This document shows, in pieces, positions 19,612-29,686 of a stretch of DNA of 57,017 nucleotides. Numbering within the stretch: position 1 is the first letter of the stretch; the number at the start of each line of letters is the position of its first letter. The position numbers and the translations under genes were made by a program. The stretch is from Pseudomonadota bacterium. GTDB lineage: Bacteria; CALINM01. The stretch is taken from contig JAOABK010000012.1 of the NCBI GenBank assembly GCA_026418415.1, positions 1 through 57,017 of the forward strand, written 5' to 3'. The notes beneath the pieces are model-generated. The model was not told where the DNA came from, did no database searches, and saw only the letters and a program-made list of their open reading frames with translations.

Positions 19612-21528
19612 TTATTGTTTATCGTAGGCAAATGTTACTACTCTATAACAACGAAGGCATCTACTTGCCTCGTATATTGCTTCTTCTTTTGTAAATCCCT
19701 TTGTATATTCATTAAAATTAGTTTTTCTAACCTCGGGAGGATCATGTTTTATATGAGCCCTTTTTAAACCTCCAGGTACCCTCTTTTTCTCTTTAATATC
19801 GAAGGGTTTTAACTCAGCTATGACTTTTTCTAAAAGCTGTTCATCATAGACCTCTAACTTGCCCTTTGTAAGGTAATCATTAATTTTCATTGCAGCGAGC
19901 CTTCCATGAGCACAAGCTCTAATTAAAACATCGGCGCCAATTACACAGTCTCCACCTGCGAAAACACCAACTCTTGTACTCATAAAATTTTCATCCACAA
20001 GGATTGTCTGTTTTTTAGTGATTTCAACACCATTTATAGCGGTAACACAACAACTAATATCAGCTTCCTGACCTATCGCTGGAACTAAAACATCAGTTTC
20101 TATAATAAACTCCGAACCAGGTACCGGTACTGGACTTCTTCTGCCAGAAGCATCTGGTTCACCCAACTGCATCTTTATGCATTCAAGTCCTACAACTTTA
20201 CCATCCTTACTAATCACCCTTTTGGGTGCTGTTAACATATGAAATTTAACACCCTCCTCTTCTGCTTCCATGACTTCAACAAAATCAGCAGGCATCTCAG
20301 CTTTTGAACGCCTGTAAACTATATTTACATCTTCAAATCCCATCCTAAGAGCACTTCTTACACAATCCATTGCCACATTTCCGCCACCAACAACTACGAT
20401 TTTCTTACCCTTGGGGATTTCCTGCCCTGTATTTATATACCTTAAAAAGTAAACACCAGGTATATAGCCTTGTAAATTTTGATCCTCTCCTTCAATGTCT
20501 AATTTTTTATGGCAATGACATCCTAAACCCACAAAGACCGCTCTATATCCATCATTTTCTAAATCCTCAACAGTAAAATCAATACCAAAGGTTTTGTTAT
20601 AAACAATCTTCACTCCCAATTTCTCTATTTCACTAACTTCACCTCTTAAAATCTCTCTTGGAAGTCTATAATCTGGAATACCCACCGCTGCCATACCACC
20701 TGGTTCCGAAAGGGTTTCAAAAATTGTCACATCATATCCCTCTTTAGCTAAAAAGAATGAAGCGGTAAGGCCTGCAGGACCTGCACCAATGATTGCTACT
20801 TTTATATTTTTCTTTGGTTTACATTCAAATTTTGGCCAGTAATCTCTTTCTAATGCAAAATCTGCCACAAACCTTTTTAAATGTTTTATTTGTATAGGCT
20901 CATCAAGTAGGGTCCTTCTACAATTAAACTCACAGGGTCTTACGCAAACCCTACCTACAACACCTGGCAACGGTAATTTTTCACATATGGTTTCAAGTGA
21001 GTCTTCATATCTTCCAAATTTTATGTTTTCAACATATTTTGGTATATCAAGATGAATTGGACAGGCCTGCATACAGGGAGCAGTCATTGCAGATTTATAT
21101 TCGAATGCTTTAGCTGTCCCCCTTTTACCATTGATATAATCTAAAAATACATCTTTGTGCTGTTCAATAATATATTTAAAAACCCTTGGTGAACTCTGAC
21201 CAATCTCACACATCGAAGATAAAGAGATATTTTCTGATAGTAAAACAATATTATCTAAGTCATCACTCTTTCCTTCACCTTTATAAATTCCTTCAAAAAT
21301 ATCTCTAATAACCCTTGTACCAACCCTGCAGGGAATACATTGTCCACAGGAATAGTTCTGAATTGCTCTCGAATATTCTAAACACAACTCAATTAGGTCT
21401 ATTGAAGGATCAAATACCTCTATCCCATCCCAACCTATCACTGCTTTAACATTTTTTTCACCATACTTTAATGGTTTAGGATTTTCATCGTATTTGTTAT
21501 TCCAAAAAGCAAATGTCTTGTCTATCAT
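19612..21528 (-). CDS. SfrB-like NuoF/GltD hybrid: NAD(P)H oxidoreductase subunit
   Basis: 638 residues. Residues about 50-130 match only the C-terminal [4Fe-4S] domain of NuoF (C61, C64, C67 in SCGQCIPC, and C107); the NuoF FMN/NADH domain is missing. Then comes a GltD-type region: iron-sulfur cysteines at about 152-156 and 195-203, an FAD fold with IIGAGPAGL at 246, an NAD(P) fold with VVVGGGNVAMD at 378, and GDCV near the C-terminus. This layout resembles SfrB, the NADPH-oxidising partner of SfrA in Geobacter. Placed between nuoD and fdhA, it would pass electrons between NAD(P)H and the FDH/complex I iron-sulfur chain. Cofactor preference (NADPH or NADH) cannot be told by eye. Confidence 0.85.
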   Translation of the reverse strand: MIDKTFAFWNNKYDENPKPLKYGEKNVKAVIGWDGIEVFDPSIDLIELCLEYSRAIQNYSCGQCIPCRVGTRVIRDIFEGIYKGEGKSDDLDNIVLLSENISLSSMCEIGQSSPRVFKYIIEQHKDVFLDYINGKRGTAKAFEYKSAMTAPCMQACPIHLDIPKYVENIKFGRYEDSLETICEKLPLPGVVGRVCVRPCEFNCRRTLLDEPIQIKHLKRFVADFALERDYWPKFECKPKKNIKVAIIGAGPAGLTASFFLAKEGYDVTIFETLSEPGGMAAVGIPDYRLPREILRGEVSEIEKLGVKIVYNKTFGIDFTVEDLENDGYRAVFVGLGCHCHKKLDIEGEDQNLQGYIPGVYFLRYINTGQEIPKGKKIVVVGGGNVAMDCVRSALRMGFEDVNIVYRRSKAEMPADFVEVMEAEEEGVKFHMLTAPKRVISKDGKVVGLECIKMQLGEPDASGRRSPVPVPGSEFIIETDVLVPAIGQEADISCCVTAINGVEITKKQTILVDENFMSTRVGVFAGGDCVIGADVLIRACAHGRLAAMKINDYLTKGKLEVYDEQLLEKVIAELKPFDIKEKKRVPGGLKRAHIKHDPPEVRKTNFNEYTKGFTKEEAIYEASRCLRCYRVVTFAYDKQ

Positions 21529-21543
21529 CTTTTAACCCCTATT

Positions 21544-22719
21544 TTAACGGTCGATTTCTCCAAGAACTATATCTATACTACCAATGACTGCAACCACATC
21601 AGCAATCATAGACCCTTTAACAATCTCTGGCAAAGCAGAAAGATTTACAAAACATGATGATTTTATTCTAAATCTGTATGGCATTGATGAACCATCACTA
21701 ACTATGTAAAATCCTAACTCTCCTTTGGCATTCTCTACTGAAGCATAAACTTCACCTTTTGGAACTGTAAAACCTCCACAACCAATTTTAAATTGATGTA
21801 TCAAAGCTTCGATGTTTTTAAGCACTAAATCCTTGTCAGGAAAAACAATTTCTGGAACATGGGCTTTAATAGGTCCTTCAGGTAATCTTTTTATGGCCTG
21901 CTTTAAAATCCTATTACTCTGTCTTAACTCTTCCATTCTCACAAGATATCTATCATAGTTATCACCTTTAGAACCCACCGGTACATCAAACTCATACTCT
22001 TCGTAACCACAATAAGGTTGAGCTTTCCTATAATCAAACTTAACGCCAGATCCCCTCAATGCTGGTCCAGTTAATCCCCAACTTATCGCATCCTCAGCTG
22101 AAATAATACCTATATCCTTTGTTCTTGCTAACCAAATTGGATTTTTTGATAACAATTTATCATACTCATCTACATGGGCATCAAAGGTATCTACAAACTC
22201 CTTTAATTTATCCATAAAACCTTCTGGTAAATCTGCAAGAAGTCCACCTATCCTTATGTATGAAGGGGTTAATCTTTGCCCCGATACCATCTCCCACATA
22301 TCAAGAATCTTTTCCCTTTCACGGAAGCAATAGAAATAAAGAGTCATTGCACCAATGTCAAGGGCATGAGTTGCAAGCCAGATTAAATGCGCAGCGATTC
22401 GAGAGAGTTCTGACATTATTACTCTTATAACCTTAGCTCTTTCTGGTACTTCAATATTCATAAGCTTTTCAACAGCAAGACAATAGGCAAGATTATTAAT
22501 CATCGCTGAGGTGTAGTCTAATCTGTCTGTATAAACAATATTCTGTATATAAGTCTTTGATTCACCTAACTTTTCTACACCTCTGTGTAGATGCCCAATT
22601 ACAGGTATTGCGCGATGGATAACTTCGCCTTCAAGCTCAAGTATGACCTTGAGAACCCCATGTGTTGCGGGGTGCTGAGGTCCCATATTAAGGGTCATGT
22701 ATTTTTTCTGTTCACTCAT
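21544..22719 (-). CDS. nuoD: Complex I subunit D (second cluster)
   Basis: 391 residues of the 49-kDa/NiFe-hydrogenase large-subunit-like family. The quinone-site loop NMGPQHPATHGVLK and the Tyr in TDRLDYTS are kept. There are no CxxC pairs for nickel, so it is a complex I subunit and not a hydrogenase. A separate gene from nuoC. It is followed 15 bp later by the SfrB-like gene where nuoE/nuoF would normally be. Confidence 0.94.
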   Translation of the reverse strand: MSEQKKYMTLNMGPQHPATHGVLKVILELEGEVIHRAIPVIGHLHRGVEKLGESKTYIQNIVYTDRLDYTSAMINNLAYCLAVEKLMNIEVPERAKVIRVIMSELSRIAAHLIWLATHALDIGAMTLYFYCFREREKILDMWEMVSGQRLTPSYIRIGGLLADLPEGFMDKLKEFVDTFDAHVDEYDKLLSKNPIWLARTKDIGIISAEDAISWGLTGPALRGSGVKFDYRKAQPYCGYEEYEFDVPVGSKGDNYDRYLVRMEELRQSNRILKQAIKRLPEGPIKAHVPEIVFPDKDLVLKNIEALIHQFKIGCGGFTVPKGEVYASVENAKGELGFYIVSDGSSMPYRFRIKSSCFVNLSALPEIVKGSMIADVVAVIGSIDIVLGEIDR

Positions 22720-22722
22720 TTT

Positions 22723-23181
22723 TTAAGACTCCTCAATTCCCTGAAGTGGGAAATCCTTTCTTAATGGATAATATTTAAAATCTTCTGTCATTAAAATCCT
22801 TCTTAAATCTGGATGATTTTTAAAATTAATTCCAAACATATCAAAGACTTCTCTTTCAAGCCATTCAGCCCCCTTCCACAACGATGTAACGCTTTCAACA
22901 CTATCCCCTTCTTCAACCCTTGATTTAACTCTTATCCTTATATTATTTGCTATAGAAAAAATGTGATAAACAAGCTCAAATCTTGGCTTTTGCTCGGGAT
23001 AATCCACTGCTGTAATATCTGCAATCATATTAAATTTCAAACGTTCATCTTCTTTCAATAATTTCAAAAAACTAAACAAACTTTCTTTAGGTACTAAAAC
23101 AGTTACACAATCTATTCCTTCATAGGCATCGATTTTGAATTCGCAATTTTTTAATATATTTATCAGTTCTAAGCGTTCCAT
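22723..23181 (-). CDS. nuoC: Complex I subunit C (second cluster)
   Basis: 152 residues of the 30-kDa subunit family. The C-terminal signature is EREVFDMFGINFKNHPDLRRILM followed by YYPLRKDFP. It is an iron-sulfur-free structural subunit of the quinone module. It lies between nuoB (8 bp gap) and nuoD (3 bp gap). Confidence 0.93.
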   Translation of the reverse strand: MERLELINILKNCEFKIDAYEGIDCVTVLVPKESLFSFLKLLKEDERLKFNMIADITAVDYPEQKPRFELVYHIFSIANNIRIRVKSRVEEGDSVESVTSLWKGAEWLEREVFDMFGINFKNHPDLRRILMTEDFKYYPLRKDFPLQGIEES

Positions 23182-23189
23182 AAATTCTC

Positions 23190-23663
23190 CTAAACCCTAT
23201 CTTTTAATGACTCTTTCACTATTTTTTCTCTTAACATCACTATAGCTCTTAATAATGCCTCTGGCTTAGGTGGACAACCAGCAACATAGACATCGACAGG
23301 GATAATCTTATCAACACCTTGTACTACATTATAGGTATTAAAAAGCCCCCCAGAACATGCACAGGCGCCATAAGCTATTACCCACTTTGGTTCTGGCATT
23401 TGGTTATAAAGTTTTATTACATAGGGTGCCATTTTTTTTGTCAAAGTTCCCGGAACAATTAAAAGATCTGATTGTCTTGGAGAACCACGGAAAACCTCTG
23501 CACCAAATCTTGCTATATCATGCCTTGCTGATGCTGCTACCATCATCTCCAAAGCACAACAAGCAAGCCCGAAGGTCATGGGCCATAGTGAATTTTTCCT
23601 AGCCCAGTTAACTACCTTGTCTAATGATGTAGTAATTATACCTAAATGACTTTCTATTCCCAT
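23190..23663 (-). CDS. nuoB: Complex I subunit B, cluster N2 (second cluster)
   Basis: 157 residues. All N2 ligands are seen: the tandem CC in [10 protein letters not shown], Cys in YGACACSGG and Cys in [11 protein letters not shown]. It hands electrons to quinone. The start lies inside the nuoA 3' end (10-bp overlap), a coupling also seen in the first cluster. Confidence 0.95.
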   Translation of the reverse strand: MGIESHLGIITTSLDKVVNWARKNSLWPMTFGLACCALEMMVAASARHDIARFGAEVFRGSPRQSDLLIVPGTLTKKMAPYVIKLYNQMPEPKWVIAYGACACSGGLFNTYNVVQGVDKIIPVDVYVAGCPPKPEALLRAIVMLREKIVKESLKDRV

Positions 23664-24010
23664 TCTAATGCTCCTTTTGCCCAGACATATATAAAGCCAA
23701 ATAATAAAATTAATAAAAATACCATCATCTCTATGAAACCAAACCAGCCAAGTTTTTTGAATAAGACAGCCCAGGGATACATAAATGCTGCTTCTATGTC
23801 AAATATTATAAAAAGCATTGCTATTATGTAGTATCTTACAGGATAACGATCTCTTGCATCACCAATAGGCACATTACCACATTCATAGGGCGCTAACTTA
23901 TCTTCATTTGGTTTTTTCTGACCAATTAGTGATGAGACAATTACTGAACCACACGCAAAGGCAATCGCTATGATACCTATTATTAATATAGGCAAGTAAC
24001 TTTGTAGCAT
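23654..24010 (-). CDS. nuoA: Complex I membrane subunit A (second cluster)
   Basis: 118 residues, three membrane helices. The conserved loop [20 protein letters not shown] and the helix [13 protein letters not shown] are present. First gene of the second cluster, with a strong GGGGGGAG ribosome-binding site. It is 71 bp after the end of the first cluster, enough for its own promoter. Confidence 0.95.
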   Translation of the reverse strand: MLQSYLPILIIGIIAIAFACGSVIVSSLIGQKKPNEDKLAPYECGNVPIGDARDRYPVRYYIIAMLFIIFDIEAAFMYPWAVLFKKLGWFGFIEMMVFLLILLFGFIYVWAKGALEWE

Positions 24011-24044
24011 CTATTTCTCCCCCCTCAACAATAAAACTTTTTAA

Positions 24045-24073
24045 CTTTTATCCATTTTTTTATTGCTTGTCAA
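24045..24073 (-). promoter_or_regulatory. Candidate promoter of the second nuo cluster
   Basis: On the minus strand a consensus -35 TTGACA (24068-24073) is followed after 17 bp by TAAAAG (24045-24050), in the 71-bp gap between the two nuo clusters. No terminator was seen in the gap, so readthrough from the first cluster is also likely. Confidence 0.45.
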
Positions 24074-24081
24074 GTGTTTTC

Positions 24082-25497
24082 TTAACCCACAAGGTATCTA
24101 ATCGCCTTTTCAGCCCAATTTAATAATGGCGCGGGATAAAAACCCATAACAATAATAAATACAATCGAAAAATAGCTATAAACTCTTACTGGAACAGTAA
24201 CCTTCATCTTTTCTTTTTCATCTGGCATAAACAAATATGCCTGCCTTGCAACTAATAAATAGTAATAAACTGAGATAACACTATTTAAAAAGGCTATCAA
24301 AACAAGTGTTAAATAACCTTTATTAATTGCTGATGAGAATATAAACCACTTCCCAGTAAAACCAACAAAGGGCGGAACACCTCCAAGGGAGAGCAAGGCA
24401 AGTAATAATGATAAAGACAATAAAGGTGCTCTTTGACTAAGCCCCTTTAAAGCTGTTAGCTCTGTTGAACCCTTTTCTTTCTCAACCTGATCAATTACAA
24501 GAAATACTGTAAAATTCATTACAAGATAGGCTGTTACATAAAATAGAGTTGATGACATACCACTTTTATTAAACATTACCAAACCAACAAGCATATAACC
24601 CGCTTGGGCAATACTTGAATAGGCAAGTAGTCTTTTTAACTCTTTTTGTTGAACCGCAACAAGATTTCCAAATGTCATAGTTAATATAGAAATTAAAATT
24701 AAGATCTTCTCCTGATCTGCAAATATTGGGAAAAAGTATACAAAAATCCTTAGAAGAACTGCTACACCAGCCACCTTTGATACAGTTGCTATATAGGCAG
24801 TAACATTAGTGCTTGCCCCCTGATATACATCGGGTGCCCAAAAGCTAAAGGGTAGTATCGCAAGCTTAAAGAAAAAGGCTGTAAGAAAAAAGATAAAGCC
24901 AATATATAAAATTACATCTTTCATCATAAACATTGAACCAATACGCATCGCCTGAAGGCTTGTATCTCCAAAATAGCTGAAAATGATAGAATAACCATAT
25001 AATGTTAAAGCAGAAGCAACAGCTCCAATAAATAAATATTTAATGCCTGCTTCTGCACTTATCTTTTTATTCTTTAAAAATCCCACAAGAACAAACATCG
25101 TATATGATGAGAGCTCGAGTGATAAGAATAGGGTTATAAACTCCAAGGCGCTTGATAACATCATCATGCCTAAATTTGAACTAAAGAGAAAAAATAGAAA
25201 CTCTCCATAATTTTTCTTTATAGTATTTTCAATTCTCTTATCAGCCATAAAAATTATAAAGAAAAGACCAACCGCAAGGATAAATTTTATTGACTGAGAA
25301 AAGAAGTCAATCTTATAAGTTCCATAAAAGAATAGACCATTTAAATTTATTGTAAAAAGTATAATTAGAATGTTAATGATGGAAAAAAACATTCCAGTTT
25401 TATGAAGCGTTTCCATAGAAATCTTTTTAAATGCTGACAAAAGAAAAAAAACAGCCATTAAAAAGGTTAATATCTCAGGAAGTATATAGATAATCAC
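24082..25497 (-). CDS. nuoN: Complex I membrane subunit N (first cluster)
   Basis: 471 residues, about 14 membrane segments. Motifs include AILPFSFWAPDVYQGASTNVTAY, KRLLAYSSIAQAGYM and GGVPPFVGFTGKW. Antiporter-like proton channel subunit and last gene of the first (E/F/G-less) cluster. It clearly belongs to the same family as the NuoN at 9730-11178 but is diverged from it, so the two clusters are not a recent duplication. Confidence 0.94.
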   Translation of the reverse strand: MIIYILPEILTFLMAVFFLLSAFKKISMETLHKTGMFFSIINILIILFTINLNGLFFYGTYKIDFFSQSIKFILAVGLFFIIFMADKRIENTIKKNYGEFLFFLFSSNLGMMMLSSALEFITLFLSLELSSYTMFVLVGFLKNKKISAEAGIKYLFIGAVASALTLYGYSIIFSYFGDTSLQAMRIGSMFMMKDVILYIGFIFFLTAFFFKLAILPFSFWAPDVYQGASTNVTAYIATVSKVAGVAVLLRIFVYFFPIFADQEKILILISILTMTFGNLVAVQQKELKRLLAYSSIAQAGYMLVGLVMFNKSGMSSTLFYVTAYLVMNFTVFLVIDQVEKEKGSTELTALKGLSQRAPLLSLSLLLALLSLGGVPPFVGFTGKWFIFSSAINKGYLTLVLIAFLNSVISVYYYLLVARQAYLFMPDEKEKMKVTVPVRVYSYFSIVFIIVMGFYPAPLLNWAEKAIRYLVG

Positions 25498-25507
25498 ATT
25501 CCCCTCC

Positions 25508-26980
25508 CTACATCAAAGCTAATTTTGCAATTATATTCTTAGTCTCCATCTGCATCAGATCCAAAACCAATCTTGGATACATACCAAAGACAAACAGAGC
25601 AATAACAAGAATTATAAGTGGAACAACCTCAAAATTTGTAGCATCTTTCATATCTTTCCACCTTGGGTTTGTTTCTCCAAAATAGGTTCTTTGAATACAA
25701 CGTATTATATAAAAAGCAGTAACTACAACTGAAATAACTGCAATAATGCCGTAAATTGGATACTTGCTGACTCCAGCTATGAATACCATAAGCTCTGCTA
25801 CAAAAGGAGCAAAACCAGGAAGACCTAACCCTGCCATACCCGCTATAGCAAAAAAGAAGGCTGCTCTTGGCATAACATTAGCAATACCACCTAACTCACT
25901 AATCATTCTTGTATGTGTTTTGTTATACATTACACCTATCGAAGAGAAGTAAAGAGCGGTCACAAGACCGTGGGCAAACATCTGAAAAGCAGCGCCATTT
26001 ATCCCTGTTAATGTCATCGTTGAAATACCAAAAAGTACCATACCCATATGAGAAACACTGGAAAAACCTACCATAAATTTCATGTCATCCTGTGCAATAG
26101 CAGTAAAAGCACCATATACAATATTGCACATGGAAAGAGCCATCATTAGAAGTGCCCAGTCATGGAGTCCCGATGGAAGTAGAGGAATTGCAATTCTCAA
26201 TAACCCATATCCACCCAATTTCATTAGTACCCCTGCATGAAGCATACTGACCGCAGTTGGTGCACAGGCATGACCTTCAGGTGACCATGTGTGCATTGGA
26301 AAGGAAGGAACAATACTACCGAAACCTATAAAAAATAAAAGAAATAATATTTTTTGGACTTCTTTTGGATACTGAGCTAATCTTTTTAACTCCATTAAAT
26401 TGAAGGTATTAAGACCAGCTGCTTTATATAAGTAGAGTATTCCGCCCATTACAAAAGCACTACCAAAAAATAACATTAATGTTAATTTAAAGGCAGCATA
26501 TTCCCTATTTTTACCAGATCCCCAGATTGCAATAAGTAAATACATTGGAAGAACTGCAACCTCATAGAAAATCGCAAAGAAAAATAAGTCTTGAGTCATA
26601 AAGACACCAAAAACACCAGTGGCAAGAAAGATTAACAGTGCATAAAACTCCTTTGTTCTATCCTCAATATACCATGAAGCTAATACGCCAGTGAAAATAG
26701 CAATAGCATTTAAAAAAACAAGAGGTATACTCAATCCATCAACTGCAAGGATATAATTAATCCCCCATTGGGGTATCCAGGGTATAAACTCCATAAACTG
26801 ATAACCACCAGCCTGTCTGTCATATGCAATCATCAAAAATATAGCCAGCAGTAAGGTTATCCCTGTAGAAATTACAGAAATGACCCTTATTGCTGTTTTT
26901 TGTTCGGGTTTGCAAAATAATATGAGTAATACGCCTAATGTTGGGACAATTAAAATTGATGATAAAATCGGGAAGTTCAA
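25508..26980 (-). CDS. nuoM: Complex I membrane subunit M (first cluster)
   Basis: 490 residues. In the motif around PSFPMHTWSPEGHACAPTAVSMLHAGVLMKLGGYG, the usual LPDAHVEAP is replaced by SPEGHACAP, as seen in some second-copy or ferredoxin-linked NuoM proteins. The conserved Glu in IFYEVAVLPMYLLIAIWG is kept. Antiporter-like proton channel subunit. It starts 13 bp after nuoL ends. Confidence 0.94.
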   Translation of the reverse strand: MNFPILSSILIVPTLGVLLILFCKPEQKTAIRVISVISTGITLLLAIFLMIAYDRQAGGYQFMEFIPWIPQWGINYILAVDGLSIPLVFLNAIAIFTGVLASWYIEDRTKEFYALLIFLATGVFGVFMTQDLFFFAIFYEVAVLPMYLLIAIWGSGKNREYAAFKLTLMLFFGSAFVMGGILYLYKAAGLNTFNLMELKRLAQYPKEVQKILFLLFFIGFGSIVPSFPMHTWSPEGHACAPTAVSMLHAGVLMKLGGYGLLRIAIPLLPSGLHDWALLMMALSMCNIVYGAFTAIAQDDMKFMVGFSSVSHMGMVLFGISTMTLTGINGAAFQMFAHGLVTALYFSSIGVMYNKTHTRMISELGGIANVMPRAAFFFAIAGMAGLGLPGFAPFVAELMVFIAGVSKYPIYGIIAVISVVVTAFYIIRCIQRTYFGETNPRWKDMKDATNFEVVPLIILVIALFVFGMYPRLVLDLMQMETKNIIAKLALM

Positions 26981-26993
26981 GGCTATCCTCCTT

Positions 26994-28880
26994 CTAAATT
27001 AACTGCCATAAAAAGACTAAAATAAATAAAATCACTAATGATGTACCTAAATACCTTTGGAGCAAACCATTCATTAATGATGAAATAAATCTTCCAGAAA
27101 ATATAACAATATTACCACTACCGTTTACACCTGTATCATTTATTACCTTTCTGTCAATCCAGTTAAGAATTGATGCAAAGGGGTATACTAACCCTCTAAC
27201 GAGAATGAAATAAAAGTCATCAACGTAGTATTTATTTACGAGAAGTGCTTTAAGCCATCCAATCTTTTCTGCAAATCCTTCTCTATATCCTGTTTTTCCA
27301 GCAAACTGAACATATGCAAAACTTATTCCTGCAAGAAATACCACGAAGGATTTAATCATAACAGACCAATGAAGATGTTCTACTTCATGCTTATTCAATA
27401 AAAATTTATCAAAATAGCCATTCATTAATGGTGTATCCACAAAGCCAAAAAGGACAGAAAAAACAGCAAGAATTATTAAAGGTATTGTCATATTTGCTGG
27501 AGAATCATGGCCATGTCCATGATGATCTCCCTCGTGGCCATGTGAATGACTATGTTCCTTCTCAGGGGATAGAAGCACAAATATCATACGGAAAGAATAA
27601 TAGGTTGTTAGAAAACTAATTAACAATGTAATATACATAAATGTATGTTTACCATTCATTTCAAAAGCTACAAGAATAGCATCTTTACTAAAGAACCCTG
27701 CAAAGGGCGGGCATCCTGCGAGAGCAAGAGAACCTATTATTAGTGTAGTTATGGTGATTTTCATTTTTCTAACTCCACCTTTTTCAGCCATTTCCCACAT
27801 GTCATTTGTATGAAAGTGATGTATTAAACTACCTGCACAGAGAAATAGAAGGGCTTTAAAAAAAGCGTGAGAGAACAAATGAAACACTCCAGCTTTATAA
27901 CCTCCAGCACCCAAAGCAGCAACCATTAGCCCTAACTGACTGATAGTAGAGTAGGCCATTATCTTTTTTACATCATTTTGTACTAAAGCTATTGTTGCAG
28001 CTACAAAAGAAGTAAGAATACCAACTGCTGCAATAAATTCCATTGCAAAGGGTGATGCACTAAAGAACCCAAATGCCCTTGCAATAAGATAGATTCCAGC
28101 AGCAACCATTGTTGCGGCATGAATTAATGCAGAAACAGGGGTTGGACCTTCCATTGCATCAGGAAGCCAGGCATGTAAGGGGAATTGAGCACTCTTTCCC
28201 ATAATGCCCATAAATATAAAAAGTGCTGTCATTGTTATTAATTTGGGAGAAACCCCCATGTTTGTACCAAGTTTATTTAGCACGTGAAAATCTACATTCC
28301 CAACAACTACCAATAATATCAAAAGTCCTACAAAGAATCCAAAATCACCAAATCTTGTCATTACAAAGGCTTTTCTTGCAGCTTGTGCTGCTTCAGGTTT
28401 ATAGTACCAAAAGCCAATTAAAAGAAAGGACGCTGCGCCGACTAACTCCCATCCGAAAAAGGCCTGAAGCAATGTTGGCGAAACAACAAAAACAAGCATT
28501 GCCCAGGAAAACAATGATAGCCATGCATAATATCGAGAAAGCCCTGCTTCTCCTTCCATATACCCCCATGAATATATATGCACAAGCAAGCTAACAATAC
28601 AAACAACCATAATCATACCTATGCTAAGGGAATCAACAAGGATCCCAAATTTTAAACTAAAATAATCTGTAATTAACCATTCAAAATAGTGAACTTGAGG
28701 AGTAAGCCCATATAGATTCTTAAAATAAAGTATTGTTGCAAGTATCGTAGAAATTGAAATGGCTAATATTGCTACTAACGCTGATAACTTTTTATATGAT
28801 CGAGTAATCGCTCCTATCAAAAGTAATGAAATGAAGGGACATAGAACAATCCATGTAGCTAATTTTATATTTTCACTCAT
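26994..28880 (-). CDS. nuoL: Complex I membrane subunit L (first cluster)
   Basis: 628 residues. Core motifs are WELVGAASFLLIGFWYY, PLHAWLPDAMEGPTPVSALIHAATMVAAG and KKIMAYSTISQLGLM, followed by the lateral helix and C-terminal helix. A loop near residues 430-460 is strongly histidine-rich (EHSHSHGHEGDHHGHGHD), more than in the second-cluster NuoL. It may bind metal or simply be a flexible loop. Confidence 0.95.
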   Translation of the reverse strand: MSENIKLATWIVLCPFISLLLIGAITRSYKKLSALVAILAISISTILATILYFKNLYGLTPQVHYFEWLITDYFSLKFGILVDSLSIGMIMVVCIVSLLVHIYSWGYMEGEAGLSRYYAWLSLFSWAMLVFVVSPTLLQAFFGWELVGAASFLLIGFWYYKPEAAQAARKAFVMTRFGDFGFFVGLLILLVVVGNVDFHVLNKLGTNMGVSPKLITMTALFIFMGIMGKSAQFPLHAWLPDAMEGPTPVSALIHAATMVAAGIYLIARAFGFFSASPFAMEFIAAVGILTSFVAATIALVQNDVKKIMAYSTISQLGLMVAALGAGGYKAGVFHLFSHAFFKALLFLCAGSLIHHFHTNDMWEMAEKGGVRKMKITITTLIIGSLALAGCPPFAGFFSKDAILVAFEMNGKHTFMYITLLISFLTTYYSFRMIFVLLSPEKEHSHSHGHEGDHHGHGHDSPANMTIPLIILAVFSVLFGFVDTPLMNGYFDKFLLNKHEVEHLHWSVMIKSFVVFLAGISFAYVQFAGKTGYREGFAEKIGWLKALLVNKYYVDDFYFILVRGLVYPFASILNWIDRKVINDTGVNGSGNIVIFSGRFISSLMNGLLQRYLGTSLVILFILVFLWQLI

Positions 28881-28882
28881 AA

Positions 28883-29194
28883 CTACCCCTTTAACTCTGT
28901 TAGTTTTTCAGCATCAATTTCTTTATAGTGTCTAAAAATTAGAAAAATCAATCCAAGAGCGATTGTAGTTTCTGCAGCAGCAAGGGCAACTATAAATATG
29001 GCAAGGATCTGACCCATGGCACTACCATTTACTGAAAACTTATTTAAGGCTAATAGATTAATAGAAACACCATTTAAAACTAACTCTATACAAATAAGCA
29101 TAATAATGAGATTTCTTCTTACAAGAATACCTATAAGACCTAAACTAATTAGAATCAAACTTAATAAAAGATAGGGGAAGAGAGAGCCAGCCAT
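28883..29194 (-). CDS. nuoK: Complex I membrane subunit K (first cluster)
   Basis: 103 residues, three helices. Channel glutamates are seen in IIMLICIELVLNGVSINLL and VALAAAETTIALGL. It abuts nuoJ and is 2 bp from nuoL, a compact operon arrangement. Confidence 0.93.
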   Translation of the reverse strand: MAGSLFPYLLLSLILISLGLIGILVRRNLIIMLICIELVLNGVSINLLALNKFSVNGSAMGQILAIFIVALAAAETTIALGLIFLIFRHYKEIDAEKLTELKG

Positions 29195-29686
29195 TTAATC
29201 CTCCTTCTTAGCAAGAACTATTGCACCTAATATAGCAACTAGAAGTATTACTGAGATTATTTCAAAGGGAACTGCATACTTTGTTGCAAGCACTGTTCCA
29301 ACTTCATTAATGTTTGCATTAACGACATTACCAAACTTGCTTCCAGCATATTTTTGATAAAAAAGTATAAAAAACAGTCCAAAAAATGTGAGAGCTGTAA
29401 CTATTCCAATTAATACTTTAAAGGGATTCAATTTCTTAGGTTTTACAGTTACTGGTGGCGATAGCATAATAACAAAAATTATTGCCACTGATATAGCACC
29501 AACATAAACAAGAACCTGTAAAGCTGCCAAAAATTCATAGCCTAAAAATATATACATACCAGCAACGGAAAAGATTGAAATTGCCATAGAAAAGGCATTA
29601 TATATTGGTTTCTGCAAAAAAACCGCAAGTGCAGCAAAAACAACAATAACCAGCCAGAATATTATAAAAATTACATCACTAAACAT
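29195..29686 (-). CDS. nuoJ: Complex I membrane subunit J (first cluster)
   Basis: 163 residues, five helices. The conserved region is EFLAALQVLVYVGAISVAIIF, with C-terminal helix EIISVILLVAILGAIVLAKK. Its start overlaps the nuoI end by 8 bp. Confidence 0.93.
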   Translation of the reverse strand: MFSDVIFIIFWLVIVVFAALAVFLQKPIYNAFSMAISIFSVAGMYIFLGYEFLAALQVLVYVGAISVAIIFVIMLSPPVTVKPKKLNPFKVLIGIVTALTFFGLFFILFYQKYAGSKFGNVVNANINEVGTVLATKYAVPFEIISVILLVAILGAIVLAKKED

